Source of the DNA: Bordetella parapertussis
GTDB taxonomy: Bacteria > Pseudomonadota > Gammaproteobacteria > Burkholderiales > Burkholderiaceae_C
Direction of reading: 5' to 3'
Assembly: GCA_945878065.1 (NCBI GenBank)
Contig: CAMDXA010000004.1
Coordinates: 1 to 64,000 of the forward strand
Length of the DNA stretch: 64,000 nt
Numbering within the stretch: position 1 is the stretch's first letter; every line of letters starts with the position of its first letter. The notes beneath the pieces are model-generated. The model saw nothing but the letters and a program-made list of their open reading frames with translations, was not told the DNA's origin and did not search any database. This document shows, piece after piece, positions 49,345-57,654 of this stretch. The translations under genes and the position numbers were made by a program.

Positions 49345-49959
49345 ATGTCGACCGTGACACGTATTGTTTTGGCGTCTAACAACCCAGGCAAATTGCACGA
49401 ACTGCAAGCCATGTTTTCGCCACTGGGCGTGCAGTTGATCGCGCAATCTGAATTAGATATCCCTGAGGCACAAGAGCCATTTCATACATTTGTGGAAAAC
49501 GCATTGGCCAAAGCACGCCATGCCAGTCGCTACAGCGGCCTGCCGGCACTCGCAGACGACGCGGGTTTGTGTGTGGATGCCTTTGAAGGCTTGCCGGGTG
49601 TACAAACTGCTTTTTATTGCACGCAGTTTGGCTACACAAAAAGCGATGACAACAACCGCCGTGCATTGCTTGAGCAAATGCAAAACATCACGGACCGCAA
49701 AGCAGCCTTGGTCAGCACCTTGGTGGCATTGCGCCATACCGATGACCCGGAACCGCTGATTGCCAGTGGACGCGCAGAAGGCGAAATCACGCGTGAATCA
49801 CGCGGTGCCAATGGTTTTGGTTTTGACCCGGTCATGTTCATTCCCGAACTGAACATGACGTTTGCTGAAATGACTGATGAAGAAAAAAACCAGCGCAGCC
49901 ACCGGGGCCAAGCGGCTCGACTGATGCGGGAATTGATGCTGCAACGCTGGTTGAAATGA
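49345..49959 (+). CDS. rdgB: XTP/dITP diphosphatase
   Basis: A 204-residue Ham1/RdgB protein: VLASNNPGKLHELQAMF, then PALADDAGLCVDAFEG, GFGFDPVMFIP and the C-terminal SHRGQAARLM. It removes inosine and xanthosine triphosphates from the nucleotide pool. It starts 1 bp after rph and overlaps hemW in ATGA. Confidence 0.95.
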   Translation: MSTVTRIVLASNNPGKLHELQAMFSPLGVQLIAQSELDIPEAQEPFHTFVENALAKARHASRYSGLPALADDAGLCVDAFEGLPGVQTAFYCTQFGYTKSDDNNRRALLEQMQNITDRKAALVSTLVALRHTDDPEPLIASGRAEGEITRESRGANGFGFDPVMFIPELNMTFAEMTDEEKNQRSHRGQAARLMRELMLQRWLK

Positions 49960-51200
49960 AGCTTGATATCGCACACTTGATGCGCCCTGGCACCTTGACC
50001 TTGGCTGCTTTGCCGCCTTTGTCGGTGTATGTGCATTTGCCTTGGTGCTTGAAAAAATGTCCTTATTGCGATTTCAATTCGCATGAATATCGCTCGCCTG
50101 CGCCCACTGCATCATTGATGCAGGTGCAAGCGACGCCCATGGCTTTGCCTGAAGCCGCTTATTTGGACGCGTTATGCGCTGATATAGAGAGCAGCCTGCC
50201 CTTGGTGTGGGGCAGACCGGTGCACAGCGTTTTTATCGGTGGTGGCACGCCGAGTTTGTTTTCTCCTGCGGGCATTGCGCGTTTGATCAGTGATTTGCGC
50301 GCCCGTTTGCCCTTGGTGCCCGACTGCGAAATCACGCTCGAGGCCAATCCGGGTACTTTTGAAAAAGACCGGTTTCACGCTTACAAAATGGCTGGCGTCA
50401 CACGACTTTCCGTCGGTGTGCAAAGTTTCAATGACCGGCACCTCAAAGCGATCGGGCGGGTGCACAATGGCGCTCAGGCCATGGCTGCTGTGCAAGAGGC
50501 TGCGCAAGCTTTTGACACATTCAACATCGATCTGATGTATGCCTTACCCAATCAGAGTCCACAAGATTTGCAACAAGATTTGGCAAGCGCTTTGGCATTG
50601 CAGCCTTCGCATCTCTCTGTGTATCACTTGACGATTGAACCGAATACCTTGTTTGCAAAGCATGAGCCCGCTGGCTTGCCGCCCGAAGATCAGGCGTATG
50701 ACATGCTCGACCTCATCACTGATCACACCGCAAAACAAGGTTTGCAACGATACGAAGTGTCTGCATTTGCCAAAGATGGACACCGCTGTTGGCACAACAC
50801 TAACTATTGGCAATTTGGTGATTACTTGGGCGTGGGCGCCGGCGCACACAGCAAGATCAGTTTTGCCCACCGTATTTGCAGAATGGTCAGGCACCGCGAA
50901 CCCGGCCTGTATATGCAAAAAGCCATGGCAAAGGATGCCGTGGCACAAAGCCATGAAGTCAGTCGGGCTGAATTGCCTTTTGAATTCATGCTCAATGCAT
51001 TACGCCTGAAAGAAGGGGTGCCGCTTGAGGCATTCATGGATCGCACGGGTATGCCTTTGTCAGCTATCGATCCCAGTTTGCAACTGGCGCAGCAGCGCGG
51101 CTTGTTGTGGGTGGATCACGCACGTATTCAACCCACTGAAAAAGGGTTTGATTTCTTAAGCGATTTGCAGGCCTTGTTTTTGCCAGAATCTACTTTGTAA
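49956..51200 (+). CDS. hemW: Radical SAM heme chaperone HemW
   Basis: This 414-residue protein has the radical SAM cluster motif CLKKCPYCDFNSH near residue 33, the SAM-binding GGGTPSLF, and the segment LSVGVQSFNDRHLKAIGR. It lacks the extra cysteine of true HemN, so the HemW (heme chaperone) assignment is preferred over coproporphyrinogen dehydrogenase. It is the last gene of the rph-rdgB-hemW group, before tRNA-Ser. Confidence 0.92.
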   Translation: MKLDIAHLMRPGTLTLAALPPLSVYVHLPWCLKKCPYCDFNSHEYRSPAPTASLMQVQATPMALPEAAYLDALCADIESSLPLVWGRPVHSVFIGGGTPSLFSPAGIARLISDLRARLPLVPDCEITLEANPGTFEKDRFHAYKMAGVTRLSVGVQSFNDRHLKAIGRVHNGAQAMAAVQEAAQAFDTFNIDLMYALPNQSPQDLQQDLASALALQPSHLSVYHLTIEPNTLFAKHEPAGLPPEDQAYDMLDLITDHTAKQGLQRYEVSAFAKDGHRCWHNTNYWQFGDYLGVGAGAHSKISFAHRICRMVRHREPGLYMQKAMAKDAVAQSHEVSRAELPFEFMLNALRLKEGVPLEAFMDRTGMPLSAIDPSLQLAQQRGLLWVDHARIQPTEKGFDFLSDLQALFLPESTL

Positions 51201-51240
51201 AGAGCTGGTTAGAATACTTGTGCTTGACCAGACATAGCAA

Positions 51241-51328
51241 GGAAGCGTGGCAGAGTGGTCGATTGCACCGGTCTTGAAAACCGGCAACCCGCAAGGGTTC
51301 GTGAGTTCGAATCTCACCGCTTCCGCCA
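51241..51328 (+). tRNA. tRNA-Ser (anticodon UGA)
   Basis: An 88-base class II tRNA. The acceptor is GGAAGCG/CGCTTCC, the anticodon loop CTTGAAA gives UGA, there is a long variable arm (CAACCCGCAAGGGTTC), and CCA is encoded. Its 3' end is the integration site of the island to the right: 15 bases covering the last part of the gene and one base after it recur at 59094. Confidence 0.96.
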
Positions 51329-51329
51329 G
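51315..51329 (+). repeat. attL core (15-bp direct repeat)
   Basis: CACCGCTTCCGCCAG includes the T-arm and acceptor 3' strand of tRNA-Ser plus CCA. It is identical to the copy at 59094-59108 and marks the crossover region of integration. Confidence 0.9.
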
Positions 51330-51341
51330 ACCATCAATGAA

Positions 51342-51365
51342 TACGCCTCTTTTGAGGCGTTTTTT
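51342..51365 (+). terminator. Rho-independent terminator of tRNA-Ser
   Basis: Stem ACGCCTC/GAGGCGT with a short T-rich loop is followed by a T run, 13 bp after the tRNA. It lies inside the element, so the island provides the terminator now used by the tRNA. A weaker copy lies after attR (from about 59119). Confidence 0.85.
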
Positions 51366-51370
51366 ATTCC

Positions 51371-51390
51371 TACCCACACTTCTACCCACA
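51371..51390 (+). repeat. Paired TACCCACA boxes, left end of island
   Basis: TACCCACA occurs at 51371-51378 and 51383-51390, start to start 12 bp. The same pair with the same spacing is found just upstream of the integrase gene (58953 and 58965). Repeats of this kind flanking att cores are candidate arm-type binding sites of the integrase. Confidence 0.7.
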
Positions 51391-51591
51391 TGGCTCTTTC
51401 CTGCTGGCTATGACAAATCGTTGGATTTGGACTTAGATTTGATAGGGGGGGAGGGGTACTTTGGCATCATTAGAGATTGTGGGAGCCTCTTTCCCACACA
51501 AAAAAACTTTTGCTCAAAATCTCCTATGGCTGGTTTGAGTTCGAGATCAGATTGGCATAATGAATCTAGACCAATTAATCAGGAAAACTCT

Positions 51592-51831
51592 ATGAAATCT
51601 GACCTTTACACCAAGTTAGTTCTAACTGTTATTGCTGTCAGCCTAAGCGTTATTGCGGTGCAAATAACAACAAAAGCCGCCTACGCTCAAGCACAGGGAC
51701 TGCTTTTCTCCCCAAGTGGAGCTTTAATGGTTTCAATTTGTGACCCAGTTGGTCCTTTAGGCCAACGTAGAGGGGTGTGGACCTGTGCAGATGTACTAAA
51801 CGAAGGTGTCACGGTTACAACAAAGAAATAA
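51592..51831 (+). CDS. Small exported hypothetical protein (island cargo)
   Basis: A 79-residue protein from ATG 51592 with AGGAAAA eight bases upstream. It has a charged N-terminus, a hydrophobic segment VLTVIAVSLSVIAV and a likely signal cleavage after AAYAQA. The mature part is only about 45 residues, with Cys in VSICDPVGP and VWTCADVL that could form a disulfide. I do not recognise a family. The longer frame running from the tRNA is not coding. It lies 136 bp upstream of the serine hydrolase on the same strand. Confidence 0.6.
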   Translation: MKSDLYTKLVLTVIAVSLSVIAVQITTKAAYAQAQGLLFSPSGALMVSICDPVGPLGQRRGVWTCADVLNEGVTVTTKK

Positions 51832-51967
51832 ACTGAACTTTAAATTTTTCTGGCCTAAAAATTTGTTTAAATTGCACATGGTGTGATTCACGTGTTGAAA
51901 AAATGTTCAGAATTGAAAAAAACGGGTTCAAAAAACAGCTACCGTATTAGAAAGTGAGTTGAATTTT

Positions 51968-53206
51968 ATGAAAGATCTAAATTATCTATACCGAAAATTG
52001 TTCCTAGTTGGTCCATTAGGGATACTCTTGAGTACGTCGATACTTAGCACGCCAGCCATTGCTCAGGAGGCAAGAGATAAAAAATTTCCAGTGCCGAACT
52101 CTATCGACATAATGACACCACATAAAGTCGGTCTGTTTACAAACTATGCTTCCATTGCTCCAACTTGCAAAGTGGCTCGTTCGGACAACCCGCTTGCCTT
52201 GCAGCGGTCTGTCAAAGATATCGCAAATTTGAAAGTCGATAACCTTACTGTAAGTGAATACATTAAAAAATATAACGTGATGGGTTTCCTCGTTTTGAGG
52301 GATGGGGTTATTGTCGATCAACAGCATCGGTTTGAAAGACGGGAAACTGATCTGTACACGTCGATGTCTGTTGCCAAATCAATCGTTAGCATTTTGGTGG
52401 GTATTGCACTTGATGATGGACTAATAAGTTCTTTAGATGACCCAGTGGGTAAATACGCTTTAAAAATAAAAAATTCACCCTACGGATCTCTTCCAATAAG
52501 ATCGTTGTTACAGATGTCATCTGGAGTGCCGTTTGTTGAGCAGTATCCTGTCAAATCAAAAACCGACATCTATGATTTTGCTGTTGAGGCGCAGTATGGA
52601 AAGAATTCAAGCATCATAAGAGCGATCAATAACATCAAGAAGCAAAGCAACGGATACGGGAAAGTATTCAACTACGCTAGTGTTGAAACTGCGGTTCTGG
52701 TTGAGGTATTACGAAGCGCTTCTAAGCAGTCACTATGCTCGTTCATGCAGGAGAGACTCTGGAAACCAATTGGCGCTGAACACGATGCTAACTGGAACAT
52801 TGACTCAGAGGGACTTGAGTGGGGTTTTGGATGGCTTAATGCAACTCAAGCAGATTTGGCAAAAGTCGGCATCCTGCTCACGAACGGTGGAGAGATTAAT
52901 GGAAAGCAAGTAGTTTCGAAGAAATACCTTGAGGAAGCAACAAGTCTTGAAAAACAGCCGATGCAATTTAAAAAAGTGAATGATGTAAACGAACCATCAA
53001 AAAATGCAGGATATGGCTATCAGTTTTGGCTAACTGACACACCAGGGCGATTTTTCATGCAGGGAATTTTTGGGCAATATGTTGTAATTGATCAACCCTC
53101 AAAAACTGTCATGATTATCAACTCCGCTGACACCTCTTTTTTGAGTGACAATAGAACCAAAGAGACATTGAAGGTATTTGGGAAATTATTAGAACAAAAC
53201 TTTTGA
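51968..53206 (+). CDS. Exported serine hydrolase, beta-lactamase/esterase (SxxK) family
   Basis: A 412-residue protein with an N-terminal signal segment ending PAIAQ. The beta-lactamase-family fold has catalytic S134-V-A-K137 (in TSMSVAKSIVSI) and the second-site Y236-A-S238 (FNYASVET). A late GIFGQYVVIDQP stands where the third motif lies. It belongs with class C beta-lactamase-like esterases, carboxypeptidases and 6-aminohexanoate hydrolases. Substrate and any antibiotic relevance cannot be told. ATG 51968 used; an in-frame TTG three codons earlier also exists. Base composition is A+T-rich. It is cargo of the tRNA-Ser island. Confidence 0.85.
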   Translation: MKDLNYLYRKLFLVGPLGILLSTSILSTPAIAQEARDKKFPVPNSIDIMTPHKVGLFTNYASIAPTCKVARSDNPLALQRSVKDIANLKVDNLTVSEYIKKYNVMGFLVLRDGVIVDQQHRFERRETDLYTSMSVAKSIVSILVGIALDDGLISSLDDPVGKYALKIKNSPYGSLPIRSLLQMSSGVPFVEQYPVKSKTDIYDFAVEAQYGKNSSIIRAINNIKKQSNGYGKVFNYASVETAVLVEVLRSASKQSLCSFMQERLWKPIGAEHDANWNIDSEGLEWGFGWLNATQADLAKVGILLTNGGEINGKQVVSKKYLEEATSLEKQPMQFKKVNDVNEPSKNAGYGYQFWLTDTPGRFFMQGIFGQYVVIDQPSKTVMIINSADTSFLSDNRTKETLKVFGKLLEQNF

Positions 53207-53316
53207 ACCTATAGAACAGAAGAATTTCTATTTTTCTTGTCGCCATATTAGTAAACCACCGAAAAATTTTGCGGGGGCGTTCTGAATTTTGGTAAACGGT
53301 CTAATGGCGGGGTAAG

Positions 53317-53614
53317 CCAGAAGTCATTCGCTGTGACAACGGCCCTGAATACATTAGTGCGGCTATACAGGCATGGGCGCAAGAGTGGGGGGATCAGGCT
53401 TTAATACATTCAACCTGGTAACCCTCAATAAAACGCTTATGTTGAACGGTTCAATAGAACGGTACGGTACGAATGGCTGTCGCAGTACTATTGGTCAGAC
53501 TTAGCAGAGGTGCAAGGCTTTGCAACGAAGTGGATGTGGTCTTACAACCATGATCGCCCAAACATGGCCTTGGGCGGATTCACACCAAAGCATCGGTTGA
53601 CCATGGTTGCTTAA
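53317..53614 (+). pseudogene. IS3-family transposase (OrfB) 3' remnant
   Basis: Translation in two frames gives the C-terminal catalytic part of an IS3-type transposase: PEVIRCDNGPEYIS (second catalytic Asp), then, after stops and a frame change, AYVERFNRTVRYEWLSQYYW and SYNHDRPNMALGGFTPKHRL to a stop. The upstream half and the ends of the IS are not intact, so it is a non-functional relic inside the island between cargo and replication modules. 53207-53316 holds no gene. Confidence 0.85.
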
Positions 53615-53805
53615 CGTTTCTACTTCTGCGACCCTTGCAAAAGGGGAGGATTACCGTCTAGCGCATAAGCGCTTTGGGTTGAAAAGACAAAAATGCTATT
53701 AAGTAGAAAAGTCTGAAATCGATTCATTAATAATTTCCATTTCTACGAAATTTATATCATGATAGTTTGATATTGTTGAATGTCTACTGAATTGTGGTAA
53801 CGCCA

Positions 53806-54057
53806 TCACGACTCTAGTTTATTTGACATTGCGTGTGTAAATTCCTTTATGGAAATATCGCATCTGTACCCCATGTTGTGAAGCTCCTGATAGAGACCTA
53901 GAAGGTTACGGAATCCATCGGTCTTTGAACCAAAGCCAGCAGCATGAAGTATCTGCACCTCAGCCGGTGAAATCCTTCGGTTGAAGTGCTGTGCCTCAAT
54001 TTTCTCAGGCATCCCTCTTGTCCTACCGGGTTGTGGTTTGTAACCTTTACGGGGCAT
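53806..54057 (-). CDS. Small basic hypothetical protein of the island
   Basis: An 83-residue protein with a strong AGGAG ribosome binding site seven bases before ATG 54057. Its N-terminus is very basic (MPRKGYKPQPGRTRG), followed by a helical region. I do not recognise it. The charge suggests nucleic acid binding. It is the last gene of the minus-strand group headed by the primase-helicase, 100 bp after the next gene upstream. Confidence 0.6.
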   Translation of the reverse strand: MPRKGYKPQPGRTRGMPEKIEAQHFNRRISPAEVQILHAAGFGSKTDGFRNLLGLYQELHNMGYRCDISIKEFTHAMSNKLES

Positions 54058-54157
54058 GGCGAATCTCCTAAATGGTAAGTTGGTGATTACTCAATTTATT
54101 TATATCCTTACAGATAGCTTACACAATATGGTCGTTGGGAAAAGCACCCACCATGAC

Positions 54158-54598
54158 TCATATTTCAATCTCCTCAAATCCCAAGCACCTTTGAAGTTGG
54201 CTGACCCAGTTCGATCCCAACTTGGGTTGTGTAAAGCCAGCCCATTCAAAGTTGTTGCATTCAAGCCTGTGGGGTTTGAAATGTCGACACTCAAGGCATA
54301 GCCTTCTATCGTCTTGTTCACGGTCACGAATCATTAACCGTTGTGCTAACTCCTTGGCATCAACTCTGCCAAATAAAAGGTTCATGCGCTGGGTGAACCT
54401 TGCTTCATCTTGCTGAGTCTTAAACCTAGGTCTCTCAGTCCTTAGAGACCCTTCTAATGCCGCTAACAGGGCTTCCCTTTGGTGAGGTGGATAAGACCTA
54501 ATGCCCTCCCGCATTTCAGCCCTACAAGCCTCAGAATCTTCCCAAAAGTTACATATCTGTTCACCAAGCTCTAGTAGCGCCTTAAGCAAAGGGGTCAC
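54158..54598 (-). CDS. Hypothetical protein with a Cys cluster (island)
   Basis: A 146-residue protein from GTG 54598, overlapping the previous gene by 17 bp. The N-terminal two thirds are acidic-basic helical sequence. The C-terminal part has CLECRHFKPHRLEC and a late RCLGFE, which could hold a zinc ion. Similar small Cys-containing proteins accompany primase genes on phage-like elements, but I assign no function. Confidence 0.6.
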   Translation of the reverse strand: MTPLLKALLELGEQICNFWEDSEACRAEMREGIRSYPPHQREALLAALEGSLRTERPRFKTQQDEARFTQRMNLLFGRVDAKELAQRLMIRDREQDDRRLCLECRHFKPHRLECNNFEWAGFTQPKLGSNWVSQLQRCLGFEEIEI

Positions 54599-54818
54599 TA
54601 TTGTAGATTTGGTGAAAGCCTACTAATTTGGGTTTTGTAGTTTTTGGAGTGTCCTTTTCATTGAAATGCTTAATCAAAGCCTGTTTATGGACTTTGACCA
54701 AGTTAACAAGGGCAGGGGTAACCAAGTTTGTTGGCTTCAAGTTGATGCGCTCACCTTGTTGCAAGGCAACTGATAGCCCAGCCTTGTATAGGTGGTTGAT
54801 GACTTCCATGGTTGTCAT
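54582..54818 (-). CDS. TubC-like docking-domain protein, 78 aa
   Basis: The first fifty residues (TTMEVINHLYKAGLSVALQQ, then GERINLKP and a helix ALVNLVKVHKQALIKHF) resemble the small TubC N-terminal docking fold, here as a free-standing protein. The family is often found beside primase genes on plasmids and phages as well as in peptide synthetases. Its ATG overlaps the TGA of the primase-helicase (ATGA), so expression is coupled. Confidence 0.6.
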   Translation of the reverse strand: MTTMEVINHLYKAGLSVALQQGERINLKPTNLVTPALVNLVKVHKQALIKHFNEKDTPKTTKPKLVGFHQIYNSDPFA

Positions 54819-56944
54819 ATCGATACCCCCTTATCGTCATCATCATTGGTTGGGGGTGTGTTATCGGTAGGCTCATTCGAGTCATATTCATCGAATGTGC
54901 TCAATTTTCCCCGAAGGTGCTCACCTTTATTTGTTGAGCATCTTTGCGTATTTTGAGCATCTTCGGAGCTTTGGAGTCTCCAATACCAACCTTGGCTCAT
55001 TCCACCTTTGCGCTTTAAAACTTTCATTTGGTCAGATGCACGACGAACAGTTGCCCATGAAATACCAGCGTTTAAGGCTTCAGCTTTAATGGTGTTGGTG
55101 GGAGTTAATCCATCCTTTAAGCACTGCCTTAAAAAATCTTCGGCATCTGCAACTAACCCCCGCCTGTCATCCTCATCATGTTCAGCCAGCAAAGATTTCG
55201 CACTGCCAGTTAAAACATTTCCCCACACCACACGACTTGCCCAAATTCCCTGAAGAGCCTCTATCTGTTCAATGCTGTACTCAAAGCCACCATCATCAGG
55301 GCCAATGTTAGATTTAGACCTTGCAAATACTCGACGCTCGTTACCCTCTTCGTCTTTGTTTTTGGCGGCGACCATTACCACCCTTGCCACCGCAGTAAAG
55401 GCAACTGAACCCATGACTCGTTTAGTCGGGTCAGAGCCTTGGCCACCTTTAGAGAAATGTGTAACACCAATCAGGGATGCGCCAATCTTTGACGCAAAAT
55501 CAACCAATGGTTGTAAGGCACGACGAACCTCGGTGTTTTTATGGCCATCCCCAGCCACCGCATTAACAATGGGATCAAAAACCATTAACCTAAGTTTTGG
55601 TAGTTTGAGTGCTGCTTCCAAAAGTAGCCCAATATCTTTTGCTGGGTCAAAAGATCGGGTCTCGCCTACAACAGTGTTGTCGCCCACAAAGAACACACGA
55701 CTGGGGTTTGCGCCAGCGGCAATGAGTCTTGGCATGAGGGTGTCGCTCGGGTCATCTTCGCCCGACCAAATAAGAACATCACCCTCAGGGCAATTTGAAC
55801 CATCTGGCCAATTACCTCCAGTGGTAACTGTTGCGGCAAGGTGTGTGGCAATGGTTGTCTTTCCAGTTCCGGGTTCGCCTGCCAAGATAGCAAGTTTGCC
55901 CATGGCCAACCAACCATCCCATAGCCAGTCAATCTTTTCTGGTTTTAGGGTTGAACCACAAATCAATTTCACACCATCCTTGACAACATCAACCAAAGAA
56001 GCAGATTCAATTTGTAGTCGCACCTCATCACCTCCTGACAAACGGGCTAAATCGTTGAAGTCAGTGTCCTTATCGCCTCTGTTCTTTGGAAACTTAGGGA
56101 TAGTCAGATAACCGCCAACCTCTGATGCAGCTTCTTTGGCTTTTACAAGGCCAGTATTTATGTCGTTCTTCCAGTCATCATCTGCGGCAATGATCAACTT
56201 AAAGTCGGGATACTTAGATCGAATAGTCTTGGCAACAGTTGGTAGATTTCCAGCGTCAAAGCAAACAAGTGTAGATATTCCTGTGGCTTCAAAGATCGAT
56301 GCGCCAGTGGCGAATCCCTCACAAAAAATTAACTGATCTTTGGGTGCTTCCTTGTTTGTGATTTCATAAAAACCGCCTTTTTTTGTGCTATCGAATAAAA
56401 ATCGCTTCTTAAAACCTTCACCATCGGGTGAAATAGTTTGTAGCGTTGAAATGGTGAACGATCCAGCTTCATCATCGAATCGGTAACAAGGTGTCAACAA
56501 GTTTTTACCATCCACCCGTGAGCCATGAGGGCGGACATTCTTGGTCAAAAGATATGGGTTTGAATCATCTGCTGGCCTTGCTTTTTCCCATAGTCCCTGA
56601 GCCTTTATAGCGGCCTCTGAGGCCTTGAATTCGGCATCTTCTTGAAGTTGTTTGGACAACTCCTCCCTGCGCTTTATATGAGCTTGCCAATCGCTTGAGT
56701 CCATATCATTTTGGCTTTTGGATGACCAGTTTTTTCGAATGCCTGACCTCATACAACCAAAGCTAGCAACAAGGATTTGATCTATTTGTCGCACGAAGCA
56801 AAACCCAGCACGATCAGATTTCTTGCCGTTGGTAGACCATCTAACAGGCTTATCCTTGTTGATGGCTGCTTCTAGTTGGTGTGCCTCGGGTGGCGGTAAG
56901 CCGGTTGCCGATATGGCATCAATGAGCTTGTGAATATCAGTCAT
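54815..56944 (-). CDS. Toprim primase-helicase of the island (AAA/RepA-like)
   Basis: A 709-residue replication protein. An N-terminal domain is followed by a Toprim region with QLIFCEGFATGASI (catalytic Glu) and LIIAADDD. A RecA-type helicase domain has Walker A LAGEPGTGKTTIATHLA, Walker B LRLMVFDPIVN, and VTHFSKGGQG. The C-terminus has a helical WatVRRASDQM-type region and an acidic tail. It probably primes and unwinds DNA for replication of the excised element. GGAGGG precedes ATG 56944. The gene heads the minus-strand operon. Confidence 0.85.
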   Translation of the reverse strand: MTDIHKLIDAISATGLPPPEAHQLEAAINKDKPVRWSTNGKKSDRAGFCFVRQIDQILVASFGCMRSGIRKNWSSKSQNDMDSSDWQAHIKRREELSKQLQEDAEFKASEAAIKAQGLWEKARPADDSNPYLLTKNVRPHGSRVDGKNLLTPCYRFDDEAGSFTISTLQTISPDGEGFKKRFLFDSTKKGGFYEITNKEAPKDQLIFCEGFATGASIFEATGISTLVCFDAGNLPTVAKTIRSKYPDFKLIIAADDDWKNDINTGLVKAKEAASEVGGYLTIPKFPKNRGDKDTDFNDLARLSGGDEVRLQIESASLVDVVKDGVKLICGSTLKPEKIDWLWDGWLAMGKLAILAGEPGTGKTTIATHLAATVTTGGNWPDGSNCPEGDVLIWSGEDDPSDTLMPRLIAAGANPSRVFFVGDNTVVGETRSFDPAKDIGLLLEAALKLPKLRLMVFDPIVNAVAGDGHKNTEVRRALQPLVDFASKIGASLIGVTHFSKGGQGSDPTKRVMGSVAFTAVARVVMVAAKNKDEEGNERRVFARSKSNIGPDDGGFEYSIEQIEALQGIWASRVVWGNVLTGSAKSLLAEHDEDDRRGLVADAEDFLRQCLKDGLTPTNTIKAEALNAGISWATVRRASDQMKVLKRKGGMSQGWYWRLQSSEDAQNTQRCSTNKGEHLRGKLSTFDEYDSNEPTDNTPPTNDDDDKGVSI

Positions 56945-57084
56945 GGCTCAACCCTCCACGCTGTATGAGCCAACAGGCCAATTTAATGGGAATGATGCCC
57001 AACAAGGCGGCAGTAATAATTCGGCTTTTTAGCCAGCCACGGCATGTGAATTTAGTCATGGGTTCTTCTATAAATTGAGAAAAA

Positions 57085-57179
57085 CCGAGGCTTGCGTTAA
57101 CAACTTCAAAGCATTAAAATCACCAGTGCGATAGTGGTGATTTATGGCCGAGGTTTAGCGTTGTTAGCGCTTCCTCGGC
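57085..57179. repeat. Cluster of inverted repeats between primase and alpA
   Basis: Three related arms lie in 95 bp: CCGAGGCTTGCGTTAACAAC at 57085, CCGAGG at 57148, and its inverse CCTCGG at 57173. The last two form a hairpin (57147-57179) whose stem includes AGCGT/GCGCT. Between them a second inverted repeat TCACCA/TGGTGA spans 57120-57140. The layout fits an operator or replication origin and also a terminator after alpA, as the hairpin touches the alpA stop. Confidence 0.5.
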
Positions 57180-57181
57180 TT

Positions 57182-57391
57182 TTACTTTTGCGGTTGATTA
57201 ATTAGTGCTTGTATTGAACTTGATTTCCAAACACAAACTCTAGGAGATAGTTTTATCGGCGGGGGATAAATTCCAGATTTGATACCTGCCCACCAAGTAG
57301 TTTTTGAGACAGGAATAAGTGCTGGAATTGGTGGCTTAGCTTTCTTGTTACCGATGATGTTTGGTAGGCGAAGAAACGAATCGTTGTTCAT
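57182..57391 (-). CDS. AlpA-family regulator/excisionase-like protein
   Basis: A 69-residue protein from ATG 57391, with AAGGACT seven bases upstream. It carries the AlpA/MerR-like winged helix FLRLPNIIGN, PVSKTTWWAGIKSGIYPPP and IKLSPRVCVWKSSSIQALI. In P4-like elements AlpA activates the integrase or acts in excision. The frame is open further upstream, but this start fits the family. It lies between integrase and primase-helicase, all on the minus strand. Confidence 0.85.
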   Translation of the reverse strand: MNNDSFLRLPNIIGNKKAKPPIPALIPVSKTTWWAGIKSGIYPPPIKLSPRVCVWKSSSIQALINQPQK

Positions 57392-57654
57392 ACATAGTCC
57401 TTTTTGATTTGGGACTTGTCTGAAATTTAGGCAAGACAGTCCCAGGGTTACCTGAGACATTACCCACCGTTGGCTTTTATGGTGGTGTCTTGCGAATCAT
57501 CCGAAGTAAAAGTCGAAATGATCCGAGTCTTGGCCTTAATATGCTTAAGACCTGCAACTAGGCCGTACAGGTTATCTAATTGCGCTATCTATCAGTTTAT
57601 ATGAATCGATAGGTATTTGCAATAGGTTTTGGGTATTAATTTCGTTCGAGATGG

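Noticed and set aside
48536..49360. 274-codon open frame antisense to rph
   Set aside because: Ser/Thr/Pro-rich shadow of rph codons; no motif.
51247..51591. Open frame running from inside tRNA-Ser into the small exported protein gene
   Set aside because: It begins in the tRNA and crosses the terminator; the ATG at 51592 with its ribosome binding site is the real start.
51968..53206. Reading the serine hydrolase as an antibiotic resistance beta-lactamase
   Set aside because: SxxK and YxS motifs are shared by esterases and peptidases; no class-specific third motif can be assigned.
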